NCBI GenBank assembly: GCA_907163375.1
Contig: CAJQUW010011639.1
Location: 1 to 64,000 of the forward strand
Length of the DNA: 64,000 bases
Source of the DNA: Prostheceraeus crozeri
Taxonomy: Eukaryota; Platyhelminthes; Polycladida; Euryleptidae
Direction: 5' to 3'
Shown: positions 1 through 11,289 of the stretch, one piece after another
How positions within the stretch are numbered: position 1 is the stretch's first letter
How the letters are laid out: each line of letters opens with the position of its first letter
The notes under the pieces: model-generated
The model's input: the letters and a program-made list of their open reading frames with translations, nothing else
What the model was told of the DNA's origin: nothing
Databases searched by the model: none
Translations under genes and position numbers: made by a program

Positions 1-137
1 AGATTTCATGGATGGTTCATGAGCAATTTTTTGATTTGAAGCAAAATGTTTAAGATTGTGTTTATAAATTATAGGCATTTTTTAAGATTAAATTTGACTT
101 TTGGGAAAAATGTCTACGTTAAGATTTACGTTTATGA

Positions 138-1022
138 TCAAGATTTACGTGTGTGAATGTCCAACAACTTCGTGATAAATTTATTAATTTTCCGTTGCAC
201 TTTATCTATTGCGTCAAGCAGCGTGTGATGTACTTTAATTTCTTTTCTGTTAACTTGCATTTTCTCCTGATTCATCTTCAACGCCGTTTTAAGAGCATTT
301 AACTTAATTTTAAGACCATCTAATTGTCTTTTAACAGAATCTAACTGTTCTTTATTTTCTTTAGAGTTTTCTTGTAAATTTTTCTTTAATTCATTTTCTA
401 AATTGATTTTAAGAGTTTTCATTTTATCAACTTTTTGATTAAGTGAGTTTACTTCATTTATTATTCTATTCATCTTTTTCATTTGTTGAGTAATTTTAGA
501 ACTTAATTCATCAACACTTTTTTGGAATGTTTGTAACTGCTTTAAATTTTTTTTAATTCTTTCAGGAAGTTTTTCTATTTCATCTTCTAATTGTTCTTTT
601 AACATTTTTATCTGATGTTTATTTTTAATGACTGCAGATTTTAAATTTATAGAAAGTAATATTAAAATTTTTGATTGTTCTGAAATCTTTTTAAAAAGTT
701 TTACTATATCTACCTCTAGCTCTCTATCCTTTTTATCAAGTTTTAATAATTTTTCGTTTAATGATTTGTCATTAAGTTTTAGCAACTTTAATTCATTCAT
801 CAGTGGAACCAAAACATCGTTTATATATTTTTCTCTTAAGTCATTGATTTGTGTATCAACATATTGTTTATTTGTTAACTCTGTATTTTGTTGCGGAAGA
901 ATAGAAAGATGCAATGGACCAGATAAAACGTCTCCAGTTTTCATGATATAATTTTCTATTTCTATTTCTGATTCACGATTATTCGGGATATATGCACCTC
1001 CACCAACGTTTGGTAACATCAT
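138..1022 (-). CDS. fiber/tail-like coiled-coil protein
   Basis: Intronless protein of about 294 residues. A longer reading frame to 1115 exists, but the methionines at 1022/1019 precede the conserved-looking start LPNVGGGAYIPNN and are preferred. After that come a short segment KTGDVLSGPLHLSILPQQ and TNKQYVD, resembling the repeat unit of phage/viral tail-fiber and of fiber-like proteins seen next to invertebrate Polintons (gain of T-G-x-L followed by N-K-x-Y-V-D). The remaining 220 residues are Lys/Glu/Leu-rich heptad-like coiled coil, ending without an obvious globular knob. Role inferred: trimeric receptor-binding or surface spike shaft. Neighbours: tandem repeats and a candidate element terminus lie directly upstream. 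Alternative: a host coiled-coil protein, less likely given the KTGDVLSG/NKQYVD motif. Confidence 0.55.
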   Translation of the reverse strand: MMLPNVGGGAYIPNNRESEIEIENYIMKTGDVLSGPLHLSILPQQNTELTNKQYVDTQINDLREKYINDVLVPLMNELKLLKLNDKSLNEKLLKLDKKDRELEVDIVKLFKKISEQSKILILLSINLKSAVIKNKHQIKMLKEQLEDEIEKLPERIKKNLKQLQTFQKSVDELSSKITQQMKKMNRIINEVNSLNQKVDKMKTLKINLENELKKNLQENSKENKEQLDSVKRQLDGLKIKLNALKTALKMNQEKMQVNRKEIKVHHTLLDAIDKVQRKINKFITKLLDIHTRKS

Positions 1023-1194
1023 TTTTTTAACAATAAAAGATATATATGTCATGGAAATAAAAATTGTTTTCTCATGAAAATAAAAAATAATTTTTTCACG
1101 GATCAACAAAGACAATGAATGGACATCAGATCACTCAGATTCCTTCCATTTCTGAGGCTTCCCCCGTTGAGGTTTCCATTTTTAAAGAAATATT

Positions 1195-1500
1195 TTGAAT
1201 ACAATCTTCTGGTATATTAGGACTACGTGATATTTTTTGGTCTACCTAAATTTTCATCTGCCTACATTTTCGGCCTTCGGCTACGTGATATTTTTCGACC
1301 ACGTGATATTTTTTAGATTACGTGATATTTTAAGACCGCCTAAATTTTCGTCCACGTGATATTTTGAGACCGCCTAAATTTTCGATTACGTGATATTTTG
1401 AGACCGCCTAAATTTTTGAAATTTTGATTTTTTTGAAAATTTGTCACTACCTAAATTTTCACCCTTCGGCCTTCGGCCACGTGAAATTTGAATTCTACCT
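1195..1500. repeat. subterminal tandem repeat, units built on CGTGATATTTT and GCCTAAATTTTCG
   Basis: At least seven copies of (A/C)CGTGATATTTT alternate with (C)CTAAATTTT(C/T), many joined by GAGACCG or AAGACCG. Two CCTTCGGC duplications interrupt the array. It lies directly upstream of the fiber-like gene on the minus strand, so it may act as a promoter-proximal or end-replication region. No coding potential. Confidence 0.85.
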
Positions 1501-1524
1501 AAATTTTTGAAAAAAACCCGCAAA

Positions 1525-1595
1525 AGTGTGACATCCGGCGCAAGCGAAGCGAAGCAAAGCGAAGCGAAGCGAACCGTCGCGCCGGATGTCACACT
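1525..1595. repeat. 17-bp perfect inverted repeat with GAAGC spacer at candidate element terminus
   Basis: Arms 1525-1541 and 1579-1595 are perfect reverse complements (AGTGTGACATCCGGCGC). The 37-nt spacer is mostly an AAGCG/GAAGC tandem. The outer arm abuts repeat-family A. GC content is far above the surroundings. Confidence 0.85.
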
Positions 1596-1602
1596 ATATA
1601 CT

Positions 1603-1903
1603 ACTGTTTGAGTATGAAAGTAATGGCAATCCATCGAATTGCTAATTTGACAAACATTGCTTCTCCAAGGCTGTCATGACACGGACGATCTGTAAAATAA
1701 CATCATTTTCTTCTGCATTATACCATCATGATCAGTCAATTCCGTGGCAATTTCTTCAAAACTGCAAAAATTTGCATATCTCATATTTGGAAACAATTAC
1801 CAGCTATATCCCCCTCGAGTTCATTTAATAAAATCGAAGGTGTATACACATTGGGAATTTAAAAATGCGGAGTTAACACTCTACCTAATATTCCTACTCT
1901 ATG
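1603..1903 (+). mobile_element. family-A element, 3' part only
   Basis: Matches the right third of the other family-A copies (13702-16036, 33143-34957, 40864-41666, 51298-52150), including the tract after the central part, the GCGGAGTTA box and the right end ACTCTATG. The left two thirds are absent, and the break coincides with the candidate virus-like terminus at 1595. Confidence 0.8.
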
Positions 1904-1965
1904 GCACTGCTCAGCAAATACATCAACGGATACAGGTCTATCATAGCTCATTTTAAAGCTGAGAA

Positions 1966-2332
1966 TTGTTGATGGTTGAATACTTATTGATTATTTATGA
2001 ACTGCCTTAGACATACATGCATTCAAATCGAATTATGCATTGAAAGTATGACTCTTGAATGTCATTATCTCACTACTTACAGAACACAGAACAGTAGTAA
2101 CACTAGTGTGATCTTTAATGACAAAAGGCCTTAAAACAACATACTTTGGACATGATTGATGCTTTCTTTTAACATTGTGCTGGTATGGCTTTAGTATGTA
2201 AAGCATATCACATTTGAAATAACATACGAAACGCATACAAATGTATACCAAGGGAATACAGAAATATACCAAAAAAATATTTTGGCATGCATCCTTCGTA
2301 TGTGATTGGTATTGAGCGATTTACAGTGCAGT
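1966..2332 (+). mobile_element. family-F (TA-target) element, right part
   Basis: Aligns with 15517-15880 of the complete copy at 14886-15880 and shares the terminal GAGCGATTTACAGTG. The left half is missing. The internal region is rich in short ATACGAA/TTCGTAT palindromes. Confidence 0.75.
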
Positions 2333-4171
2333 TTTCGAATAATGTATGGCACGTTGTTGTACGACACGTTTGGAAGGCATGGGAATCGATTGAATTTACC
2401 GAAAAATATATGTTCCGTTTTTATGATCAGCTCTGATGCCTTCAAAATCCATTTATCTCCTTCTTGCAAATTATGTAATTGGTGAGAGCTTTGTTATTTT
2501 CTATAGAAAAATAGTCGTTGAAAGCCATCGTATTCTAATAACAATCAATCTGAGGGAAAGCCTTTTCCTCTCAGCAGTACATTTTGGTGAGGTGTCCATT
2601 CAATCATCAGAAAAGAACTTTGTCTCTTCGTATTTGCTTGAAATGACTGAAGTTTAGTTTACTGCACACAAAGTCAGTGGTAAACAGAACTATGTAAATA
2701 ATAGAAGCCATTCATTTGCTAACTCCTCCTCCATCTTGTAACTTGACAGCTTTAAAAATTCATTAGCAATAAAATAAACAAGATTATACGTTTAGAAAAG
2801 CAAGGAAGGTAATTTCCGCTTCAAATGAAGGAGATAGAAAATAGAACCACATCGAGATACTTCATTGAATTGTCTAATTAAGAAGTTAGATTTAGGGTTT
2901 TGTTGAGGCGGTCCAAGTTCCGGCAAAGACAGTACTCAGATCGTTTGCAGGTTGAATCTCTTGTAAGAGTCTATAGAAAACATCAATTTGCACTTTCTTG
3001 ATAGAGTACTCTTTTAGAATGAGATCTAGCGACTCTTATTACCGCATTGTGAGCAGAGGTTGGACACTATAGACATGTGGATTTTATTAAGGCACTAAAT
3101 CCGAAAAACCATCCACAATTCATGGAAGAGTTGAAAATAAATGTTTTATGAAATCTTCAAATAACACGAAATTTTGTTTGTGTTGTAGGATTCCAGAATT
3201 TTCAGACCGGGCTTATGTTTTTAACCAAATAAATGAAGTGTTGATTTTTAAGATAACGTCTCTTAGCGTTCTCTAGAACTTGACATACACATTCATCTTG
3301 TCTTCCAAAAATGAGTAGGCCTATATGAACATTGTACATGTACAATTGTGCATGTAATGTATACATGTGCATGTACATACAAATGCAAAATTTGAAAGTT
3401 TTGATGTGAACTTTGAAATATGAAGCCCAGAAAATAATGCAAAATACAAATCACCATTCGAGAGATTGCATTCGGCATGTATCATAACATTGCCGTAATA
3501 GCGAATAAGTCATTACAACTAGACATTTGTAAGGATAGAAAAATGCAATAATACATGAAAGATATTGTTTACGTTCAAATCTTTATTCATAGTACTAAAA
3601 TTGACGTAGTATAATATATGTACTTATAACAGCATATAGATATACTTGAGTAGAAGTTTTCAGAAGTACTTTAATTTTGATGAACAATTTTTGAGGAGTC
3701 AAAAAATACATGGATTCATAATAAATGAAAAAAATTGAATTTTTGGTATGAATTATGTCTTCGAGTCATGCAAAATGGGCACAACCATTCAAAGAAGAAG
3801 ACTCAAAATATTTAGTAACCCTGCTTTCAAAAAGTTTTATCCATCGGAACATGGAAAATTTGAGAGAGTCAATTTGTGTTGCCCCATGGTCCTACGACGC
3901 TAAAAATCGCCCGGTCCCGGCCTGTCGAACTCAAAATTAGCTATGATTTAAATGCAGCTGTGAATACTGTTTCAACTTATTCAGACTCATTGACAAGTTG
4001 TATCTGTCAATATAGTATGAACATTCATTAAGATGTTTAATATAGAATAAGATTGACAAAAATGTTCGATTTTCGGAAAGTGCATTGTAATTAAAGACAC
4101 AGCTTCAAAAAAGACAAAGCTTCAGTCTAAGAAAGTACGAATGATACTGTGCCATGATGTTTTAATTATTA
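2333..4171. other. no gene seen
   Basis: AT-rich sequence with only short chance reading frames. Between 3320 and 3385 there is a run of TGTACATG-type palindromic steps. No recognisable domain or terminal repeat. Confidence 0.5.
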
Positions 4172-5165
4172 TTTATGATAATTTAATCCAAAAAGCCTTG
4201 CTGTTGTTTATATGGCATTTATTGCCCAAATTTTCGCCTACTCAGGCCGCTTCAGGGGTGAAATGGTATGTTGAAATGGTACATACAGTATATAGAAGGT
4301 TATTTTGGGAAAGGATTCATACATAGAAAGTCAATGTCATAGAATTATTGAAAGATATTTCTATTACTTTGTGAAAAGGAATTGGCGATATTGTTCATTC
4401 TCTTCACGTGAATTGATGATGGGTTGGAATTTCTTTATCAACAGTGCTTCACAAAGACGAATGTTGGTATTGTCGCTTTCATGAGTTAATATGTCGACTT
4501 GTACATTCTTGTTATGGCATTGTTGTAAATGTTTGAAAACTGATGATGTTACTTGTGTTGTGTGCTCTTTCACTCTGATGCGCAAAGTTCTAATTGTACT
4601 ACCGATATAGGCATTTTTGCACCTGAGACATGTTATTTTGTAAATTACGTTTTTCTTGAAGCAAAGTTCATTGTTTTGAATTGGACATGAGGCAAGTTGA
4701 CATTCTGTTTCATATTTGGTATGGTTCTTCAATGCGTTTCTTAGAGTATATGACTTTTAAGCTAAACCGTATTTAAATCTTCTCGTTGGAAAACTTTCTT
4801 TATCTGATAATTCACTTTTTCTGATAAAAATGGTAATTTTAGATAACATTTGTCTTTGTTGTCTTTTTTCTTCTCTGTGTTTCATTTTCTATGTACGTCG
4901 TGATGATTGGATGAATGTCTCTGGAAAATCGTTGACTTTTGCGGTTTCTTCGAATTGTTTTAAATGAAAGTTTGCTGTATTTGGATTTGAGCAATGAGAT
5001 TTGATGCGGTCTATTTCAATTATTATTAAATTTATTAAATATATTTATAATTTTATAAATTATTAAAATTATTATCTAATTCCCCTGAAGCGGCCTTAGT
5101 AGGCGAAAATTTGGGCAATTAATGCCATATAAACATCAGCAAGGCTTTTTGGATTAAATTATAAA
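4172..5165 (-). mobile_element. Penelope-like (GIY-YIG) retroelement fragment bounded by inverted repeats
   Basis: Arms of about 85 bp at 4172-4258 and 5082-5165 are inverted copies (only a few mismatches) and include AAAAAGCCTTGCTG and TTGCCCAAATTTTCGCCTAC. Between them, on the minus strand, are a short linker resembling the end of a Penelope reverse transcriptase and a GIY-YIG domain. Known: Penelope-like elements carry a C-terminal GIY-YIG endonuclease and often have terminal repeats in unusual, including inverted, orientation. The reverse transcriptase itself is missing, so this is a 5'-truncated copy. Confidence 0.7.
4364..4732 (-). pseudogene. GIY-YIG endonuclease domain of a Penelope-like element
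   Basis: 122-residue open stretch with NVIYKITC..CKNAYIGSTIRTL..RVKEH and, near the end, EALLIKKFQPIINSRE. These are the GIY-YIG core (Y...Y-I-G...R), the following R-x-x-E-H, and the closing glutamate-bearing helix. A Cys cluster (C..C.......C) precedes the core, as in the Hydra/Naiad branch of Penelope-like elements. Upstream, the frame is broken by stops but still shows HCSNPNTANFHLKQFEE, like the RT-endonuclease linker. It would nick target DNA for retrotransposition. Here it is a relic. Confidence 0.75.
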
Positions 5166-6337
5166 CAACATGCTGTTCAAGCGGAATTATAAAATTTTAT
5201 GCAATATATTATATTATTTATGAGATTTTTTCCCAATTTTTTCTCCATCAAAAAACGGTGATGCCTTAAGTCATCAGTGAGATCACATTGACATGCCGCT
5301 CTTTCAATTTCAAATGCATTCCTCATCAGCAAAACACTTAAAGTCAAATGTTTTAGTCATTCTGAACAATTTTACATTTAGTTCTTTGCATTTTTCCGTC
5401 CTGTTTTTCTTGTGGAGTAAATTATCAATTTCAATATATCAGTTAATTATTAAGTTGAAGCTGGTTTAGTTGAAGCTGCGATGTTGTGGAATTGCTTATG
5501 GCGCATTATTGGGCAACTTTGGAATGATTATTATTGAATAAATCTGGCAGAGGAATTTTGGCGATGTTCAGTATTGCTTTACTGAATGAGATAGAACGTT
5601 TTGTTTAAATTCCAACAAGGATAAACCAAATCAAGAGTAAAATTACTTCGTCTGAGTGGGGTTTACAACCATGTGTTTTGAAATGTTGAATAGTTTTGTT
5701 CCCAGTATTTTGCATCACTTCTTTTCGGTAGAAAAATATACTAAATGTCTCGGTAGCTTCAAATGCAATTTTGATACATGCAATAGTGCTGTAGTCAAAT
5801 GTCGAGACATGCTCTTGCTCTTAAATTTGCTAGGTGCATGCTAGTATCACGCTATTTACATCTGTTGAGTTCTGCTCAATTTCTTGAAAGCAACTGAAAC
5901 CATCGCATTCGTCTCCATAGCAATCCATGGACAGGACAGAGTGTGGTTAGTCCTATGGTTCATCTGTCGCACTGCTCTGGCGATGAATCATCAAGCTGCC
6001 TATAATAATTTGCAAACGTTATAAGCAATAACTAAAAGCACAGTTTTTGAAGCAAGATTTTGGAAACGTATTTATAAACACCATAAAAGAGGCAAATTAA
6101 ATACAGCACGAGAATGAAACTATGCACAATATAAATAGAATATTTAATAGAAATAAAATATAAAATAGAATAATTGAATATTGAGTTGCATCCTCAGTTG
6201 AAAAACGGGAACAGAACTAAATAGCTGCTATTTCATCAAATATCAGGAATCATCAGTAGACCTAGTTCATGTCTCTCAACATCGACATCGACATAACTCC
6301 TTATTGAAAGTCGCAGCCATGACCTGGTAAATTTGAG
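5166..6337. other. no gene seen
   Basis: AT-rich, with no domain recognised and no clear terminal repeats. Confidence 0.5.
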
Positions 6338-6438
6338 ATTTGCAATTAGCCAACAGGCATTCATTAAATGTCACTTTAAACACCACACTACTGGCAATGA
6401 ATGCCTGTTGAAATTTCACTAACTTGCTAATTGCAAAT
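6338..6438. repeat. interrupted inverted repeat (hairpin)
   Basis: Two nested arm pairs: ATTTGCAATTAGC (6338-6350) with its complement at 6426-6438, and CAACAGGCATTCA (6351-6363) with its complement at 6398-6410. Possibly a very short MITE. No target duplication is evident. Confidence 0.7.
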
Positions 6439-7719
6439 ACCATGAAAGTTCATTTTTGAAGCACGCTTTAACTTTTTAAAACCCAGGCTAGCACGCTTGT
6501 AGTAAATAATAGAAGCTGCTTTTTTTAAACATAGTGAATTGAAATGTATCCTCAGTTGAATAAATCAAAATTTAATTCAAAAAATTTCCCACTGACATTT
6601 AAAACTGACACCCACTCAACATTTAATTTTTCTACTTACACTGTATCTGCGAAAAGCAGTACCATTTATTATTAACATCACACGAACGCATATTTAGGTC
6701 ATATAATCAATCTCAACTACACATCACAATGATCTTTTTTCTTCAGAACTACACACAATTCTCAGTCCATGGAACTTTTTGAGGAGCTGACGATTGCCCG
6801 TAGACCCTTCGCTGCATCAGTGAGGGGTGCGTCGAGACCCCGCCACCAACACGACCCCGTTCTGTTTGCGCTTATATTCCTTTTGCAGCGTCAGCCTGAT
6901 GAAGTGTAAAAGAATCATCACAGATTTCCGTTCTTAGTCAAGGCAGGTATAGTCGGAGAATCAAAGCTACTAGTGTCTTCCACAGTCTCTTTTGTTACAA
7001 AAGTATAATACAGAAAAGTTGCAATAGTTTCTTCATTCCTTTTAAGTTCAGTATTGCGCTCTTTTCTACACAAACTTTCTCAAAACAATTTCATGGGAAT
7101 TAGTGAATATATTCATTCATCAGTCAGTGGTATTCATATTCTAAATCGAGACATAAATCGTATATGTGACATGAATTTAAAATGAAAAATGAAAATTGTT
7201 AATGACTTCCAATGGAAACATCTCGTCCGTCTGATAAAAACTGTCATCTTTGGTTTCTTGTTTTCGTCTTTCAAATGATGAATTATATCGATCGCATAAT
7301 TTTGGGATGTTTTATGTCTTTTGTATACTTCTTATTTAAAGTCAGTAGTGAAAGTCATTTATGTGAAAAAAGGATATCACTAATTTGGAATTGAATGGAT
7401 TGAAATGAATACAATAAAGTAATTATTGGAAACAAAGATGAGATAGACAAAAGAGGTAATTTCGCCCGTGACTGAAAACAAATAAATCTTTGGTCTAAAT
7501 ATATTGAAGCTGTGTGATTTCATGCTGAATGACACACTTTAACTGACACTTCTATTTCGTACATAATTATCAGTATAGCCAAAAGTGGAAACTTTTTCAA
7601 CCACGCATGCGGATGCAGGACTGCAAGTCGATGTTTCTTGAAACCTTATTCGCATCAGGGGGATTGAGAATCGCAAACCCCTCGCATGTATTCATGTCAC
7701 AAACAGACGATGAATCTTT
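6439..7719. other. no gene seen
   Basis: AT-rich, apart from a short GC-richer patch at 6780-6895 that folds neither into a tRNA nor into a recognisable domain. Confidence 0.45.
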
Positions 7720-7866
7720 TAATCTATTGTTTATCAAAGTTCAGCAGTTTTAATCAACATAGCTTGTTGGGTGTTATCAGTCGTGGGTAGGTTCGAACCA
7801 GCGACGTTGGAGCTAGATGACGTTAAGGCATACACTCTAACCACAAGGCCACTGGACCATCTGTTG
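7720..7866 (-). mobile_element. tRNA-derived SINE-like unit
   Basis: On the minus strand, GTGGCCTTGTGGTTAGAGTG (A-box-like) is followed about 45 nt later by GGTTCGAACC (B box). A non-tRNA tail ending in AATAGATTAAAAG follows. The acceptor stem of a true tRNA is not formed. This fits an RNA-polymerase-III SINE. The exact right end is uncertain. Confidence 0.5.
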
Positions 7867-8699
7867 AGAGCGCGAATTAGCCAGGAAGACACTGCTTTAA
7901 CACAGGCACGTGGAAGGCGGACTGCATTCTGCAATCATTTAAATCATCCGAAATTGAGGCTCTTCGCGCAGGCGCCACCATCATATGTCAAGACAAGAAT
8001 TGTCTTGGAATCGTTGAATGCCTGGTTAGTTGGAATACTTTGTTTATAAAAGAAACGCCACTCATACTTTCATTGTCGATTGCTGCCATTTGATCGCGAA
8101 ATGCTGACTGATGATTTGTTTGAGTGGGTACATGGATGGTAGAACCTGTTTGAACGAATCAAAATTATATGATTAGCTTTGCATGTGTTCAATTGCAAAT
8201 TTTGCCGTTTATTGTAAAGAATGGAGATTCAGCGACGTATCACCGCTAGCATGTCATTATAAACTATTTGCGATACAAATTCTGAGCAGCAAACAAAAAT
8301 GAATTTTCAAACGCTCATGAAAATATGGAAATGAGCTTCGATATTATTGCCGAAGAGGAGGACTTTTCCTCAACCACCGCTTTTATTTCGCCACTGCCTC
8401 ACAGACACGGTATTTCTATTCTGACGTAAATAAAAGTGTTTCAATTGGCTTGTCTCCGAATAAACAATCATGAGCTGCTCTTTGACGGACTTCTGAATTT
8501 TTTTGTTGCACCCAGCCACGAATCGAAGAACTGGTAGCACCTAAGATTCGTGTTGCCATCTGGACAACCCGAGATCGTCTGAGTTTCAATGCGTGACATT
8601 CAACGAAAATTCAAACTGCTAGACATGAATGCGCACAGGCAGAAAACATGAAGTAGCATGTCTGAAGATCACCTTCGGATTTTAAAGCTCGGACACATA

Positions 8700-9350
8700 C
8701 TCTATAAACATAGCGCACACCGATAATGCCTATATAACACCGATAATCTTGCCTCATTTAGACTTCTATCTATCGATTTGGGGCTGGTGTAATGCAACGC
8801 AAATGAATGACCTTGAAATTCTGCTTCGAAAGTCAATGCTATTGATTTTGAATGTCAAATGTTCTGCTGACATGTCATCCATTGATATGTTCAAAAAACT
8901 AAACTGGTTTTCTTTGAAGTATCGCCGCAAGCTAAAAGTTGTTCAAATGGTGTACAAATCACAACACAATATGACTCCATCGTATATTTCAGATATTGCC
9001 AAAGTTTCCACAAGTAGATGTAAAAGGAATTCATTGAGATCATTTACAGATCAAAAGATGCACGTTCCTTTTTCTCGTTGCAAATTTGGTGACAAGTCCT
9101 TTCGTGTTACTGGCCCACGTTGTTTCAATGAATTGCCATTACCTATTCGTCTTCTACCGACCTATCGACATTTTACTTGGCCTGTTACCAGTAATATCTG
9201 GATTGCTTCTGAAAGTGACATTTACTTTTCTTTTATTTTTGTATTTTTAGTTAATCCCTCTTTATCATGTTTGCTCGACCACAATGAAAAGAGGGTCAAC
9301 CCTACTGTGCTTCGACGATAAATAAAGAATATTATTATCATTATTATGCA
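8700..9350 (+). mobile_element. LINE (non-LTR retrotransposon) 3' end: RT C-terminus
   Basis: The open stretch 8749-9321 reads ILPHLDFYLSIWGWC, then LLRKSMLLILN, FKKLNWFSLKYRRKLKVVQMVYKS, and GDKSFRVTGPRCFNELPLPIRLL. This is the conserved thumb/C-terminal region of CR1/jockey-like LINE reverse transcriptases. The usual final helix is replaced by a divergent tail. The element ends with AATAAAGAATATTATTATC, a microsatellite-type 3' end typical of this group. The 5' part (endonuclease and RT palm) is absent, as expected for 5'-truncated insertions. Confidence 0.8.
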
Positions 9351-10532
9351 GATTGAATCTACTGGCGAGAAATCATTTGACTGAGACAGCATATGGCAGA
9401 TCCTTCGACAGTTTCATGCTAAAAAAGCACTACCAAAGTAAGTGAGCATAAATGCATTCCCAAGCATTTTTTCTTTTCATTCGATTATCACGCAGACGTG
9501 GAAAATTTCACGACAGCTGTGTCGATAACGCAAATTGCTTATTTGCACAGTCAGTCTAGTCGACACTCAACCAATTAATCATATGACAGAATTATATTAC
9601 CAAGAATGCAAATAAATTATATCCGTCGATCTTTCATGAAGTACTGATATGAGACAAATAGAGTCCGTTAATCGATCTTGTCTTGCAACATCCACCAAAA
9701 TTCTAATAATTGCTTGCAGTAATGATTGAATTATAAGAATAGGTCCAACGAAAAATCCGAGGGTTCTAAATTTATCTATCGGTACATTAGGTATTTCAAT
9801 ATCTATTGACAAATTTAATAAAAGTTTATGTTAAGATGAATTGAATGAGTGTAAATTGAAATCTTCTTAAAAAATTGTCTCGTCATTCGGCATTGAAATA
9901 AATGAATTAAAGATATGAAAAAATTGTACTTTGAATTCAAATACAAAAAGCAAAATTGAATGGAATTACACCGGGTGAATTTTCTTGACGTAGTTTTCGG
10001 CGCGCTGTTCATGTTGATCAACGAGTTGCGTCAACCAACATTCCGAGCGTGAGAGAGATAGTTGAGGCCTTTATTGGTGAGTGAGTTGACATAATGCCGA
10101 AAATTGTGGCTCTAGACTTAATACTATTCAGCTGATAACTAAAATTAACTGAAATTTCGAAATACCACTTAGAGTTCTCATACACAGGAGATTAAGTTAG
10201 AAAAGTTGTGAAATTTGCATTCAATTTTTGAAATGTCATCGTGATTTTTTAGTGAATGAGGAAATATTTGAGAGTGGCCAATTGTTTCCTGATTGATAAA
10301 AATTTCCTATGTCAGAAATTTTATGGTAAGAATTGCGGTTACTTCATCACTATTGTACCCTAGAAAATACCTTTCGCCAAGTTGAGGAAATTCAGCGAGT
10401 CTCAGAAAAATCTCATCCCAGTCACTGTATGCAATGGCAGCAAGCGATAGAAGTTGATATGAAGATATTAGTCACTCTTCGTCCAGCACCCGCATCAGTA
10501 GGCCCTACCCACCTTGCTCACCTTGAAAGGCT
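9351..10532. other. no gene seen
   Basis: AT-rich. Short frames only, no domain recognised. Confidence 0.5.
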
Positions 10533-10990
10533 TTATCCCAGAAAAAGGGGCGGCCAAACTTTTCTCTTCCATCTCCAGCGGTCTAATGCATCCACGGTTG
10601 AGGCTCTAATGATCTTCATGTCCTCTACCACTTGGCGCTTCCATGTCTTTCTTGGTCGCCCTCTGTTTCGTGGCCCTTGCACAGGCATTCCCAACGCTAG
10701 CCGAGTCTGGTGTTCGCGAGGTCTACGTACCACGTGCCCGTACCACCTCAGTCTGTGCCACCACATGATCCCATCAATCGGATGAATCCTGAGTGCTCCG
10801 CGAATGTCTTAATTTCTTATCCTGTCTCTTCTTGTTACCTTGCGGATGCTTCGCAACATGCGCATCTCTGTTGCGGCCATCTTTTGGCGATTCTTTTCGT
10901 TGACTGCCCAACACTCTTTTCCATATAGCATCACTGGTCGCACCAAGGTTGTGTAGATCTTTGCTTTGCTGGCACGGACGGTAATACAAC
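10533..10990 (-). mobile_element. LINE fragment: RT C-terminus of the RLRWYGHV type
   Basis: The minus strand reads KIYTTLVRPVMLYGKECW, RQKMAATEMRMLRSI, TRRDRIRN, then (after one in-frame stop) DIRGALRIHPIDG, HRLRWYGHVVRRP and RNRGRPRKTWKRQVVEDM, ending DRWRWKRKVWPPLFLG. This is the C-terminal region found in a widespread class of non-LTR retrotransposons. The catalytic YADD box lies outside the retained part. GC content is higher than the surroundings, which suggests a recent arrival relative to the nearby AT-rich DNA. Confidence 0.85.
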
Positions 10991-11289
10991 CAGTAGGCCC
11001 TACTCGTGTTACGAAAAGATTGTGCGCCCTTCAACAGCAAGATTGAGGTATCTGTCACGTGAGAAAGTACACGTCTTCAGCTCAATAATATTTCTCCGTG
11101 ATGAGATCGTGTAAAGCAGACATTATTCACAGGTTTTCGGCCATTCCTGTCAAGGAATAACATGGCAATGAAAGAATTTTACATCATGATTTAGTTTAAG
11201 AATTGACTGGAATTCATGTAGATACATGTCCAGCCTTTGGATCACCGAAAGAATTCCGCATGACTGGCATGGATATCTCGACTACCTTA

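Larger units (their letters stand above)
1..1595. mobile_element. edge of a fiber-bearing virus-like (Polinton/adintovirus-type?) element
   Basis: Seen: a fiber-like coiled-coil gene (138-1022, minus), a tandem-repeat tract (1195-1500) and a hairpin ending exactly where similarity to a dispersed family-A repeat begins (about 1603). The last bases before that boundary, read inward, are AGTGTGACATCCGG. Known: Polinton-type elements have 5'-AG termini, terminal inverted repeats with subterminal tandem repeats, and a 6-bp target duplication. Inferred: 1595 is one terminus of such an element, and the rest lies left of the window. No integrase, ATPase or capsid gene is visible here, so the family is not proven. 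The visible part looks whole. Confidence 0.4.

Noticed and set aside
1386-1634. Reading frame through the tandem-repeat and GAAGC region
   Set aside because: Open only because of the repeat composition.
3755-3940. Possible small protein gene
   Set aside because: 61 codons, no domain, no supporting signals.
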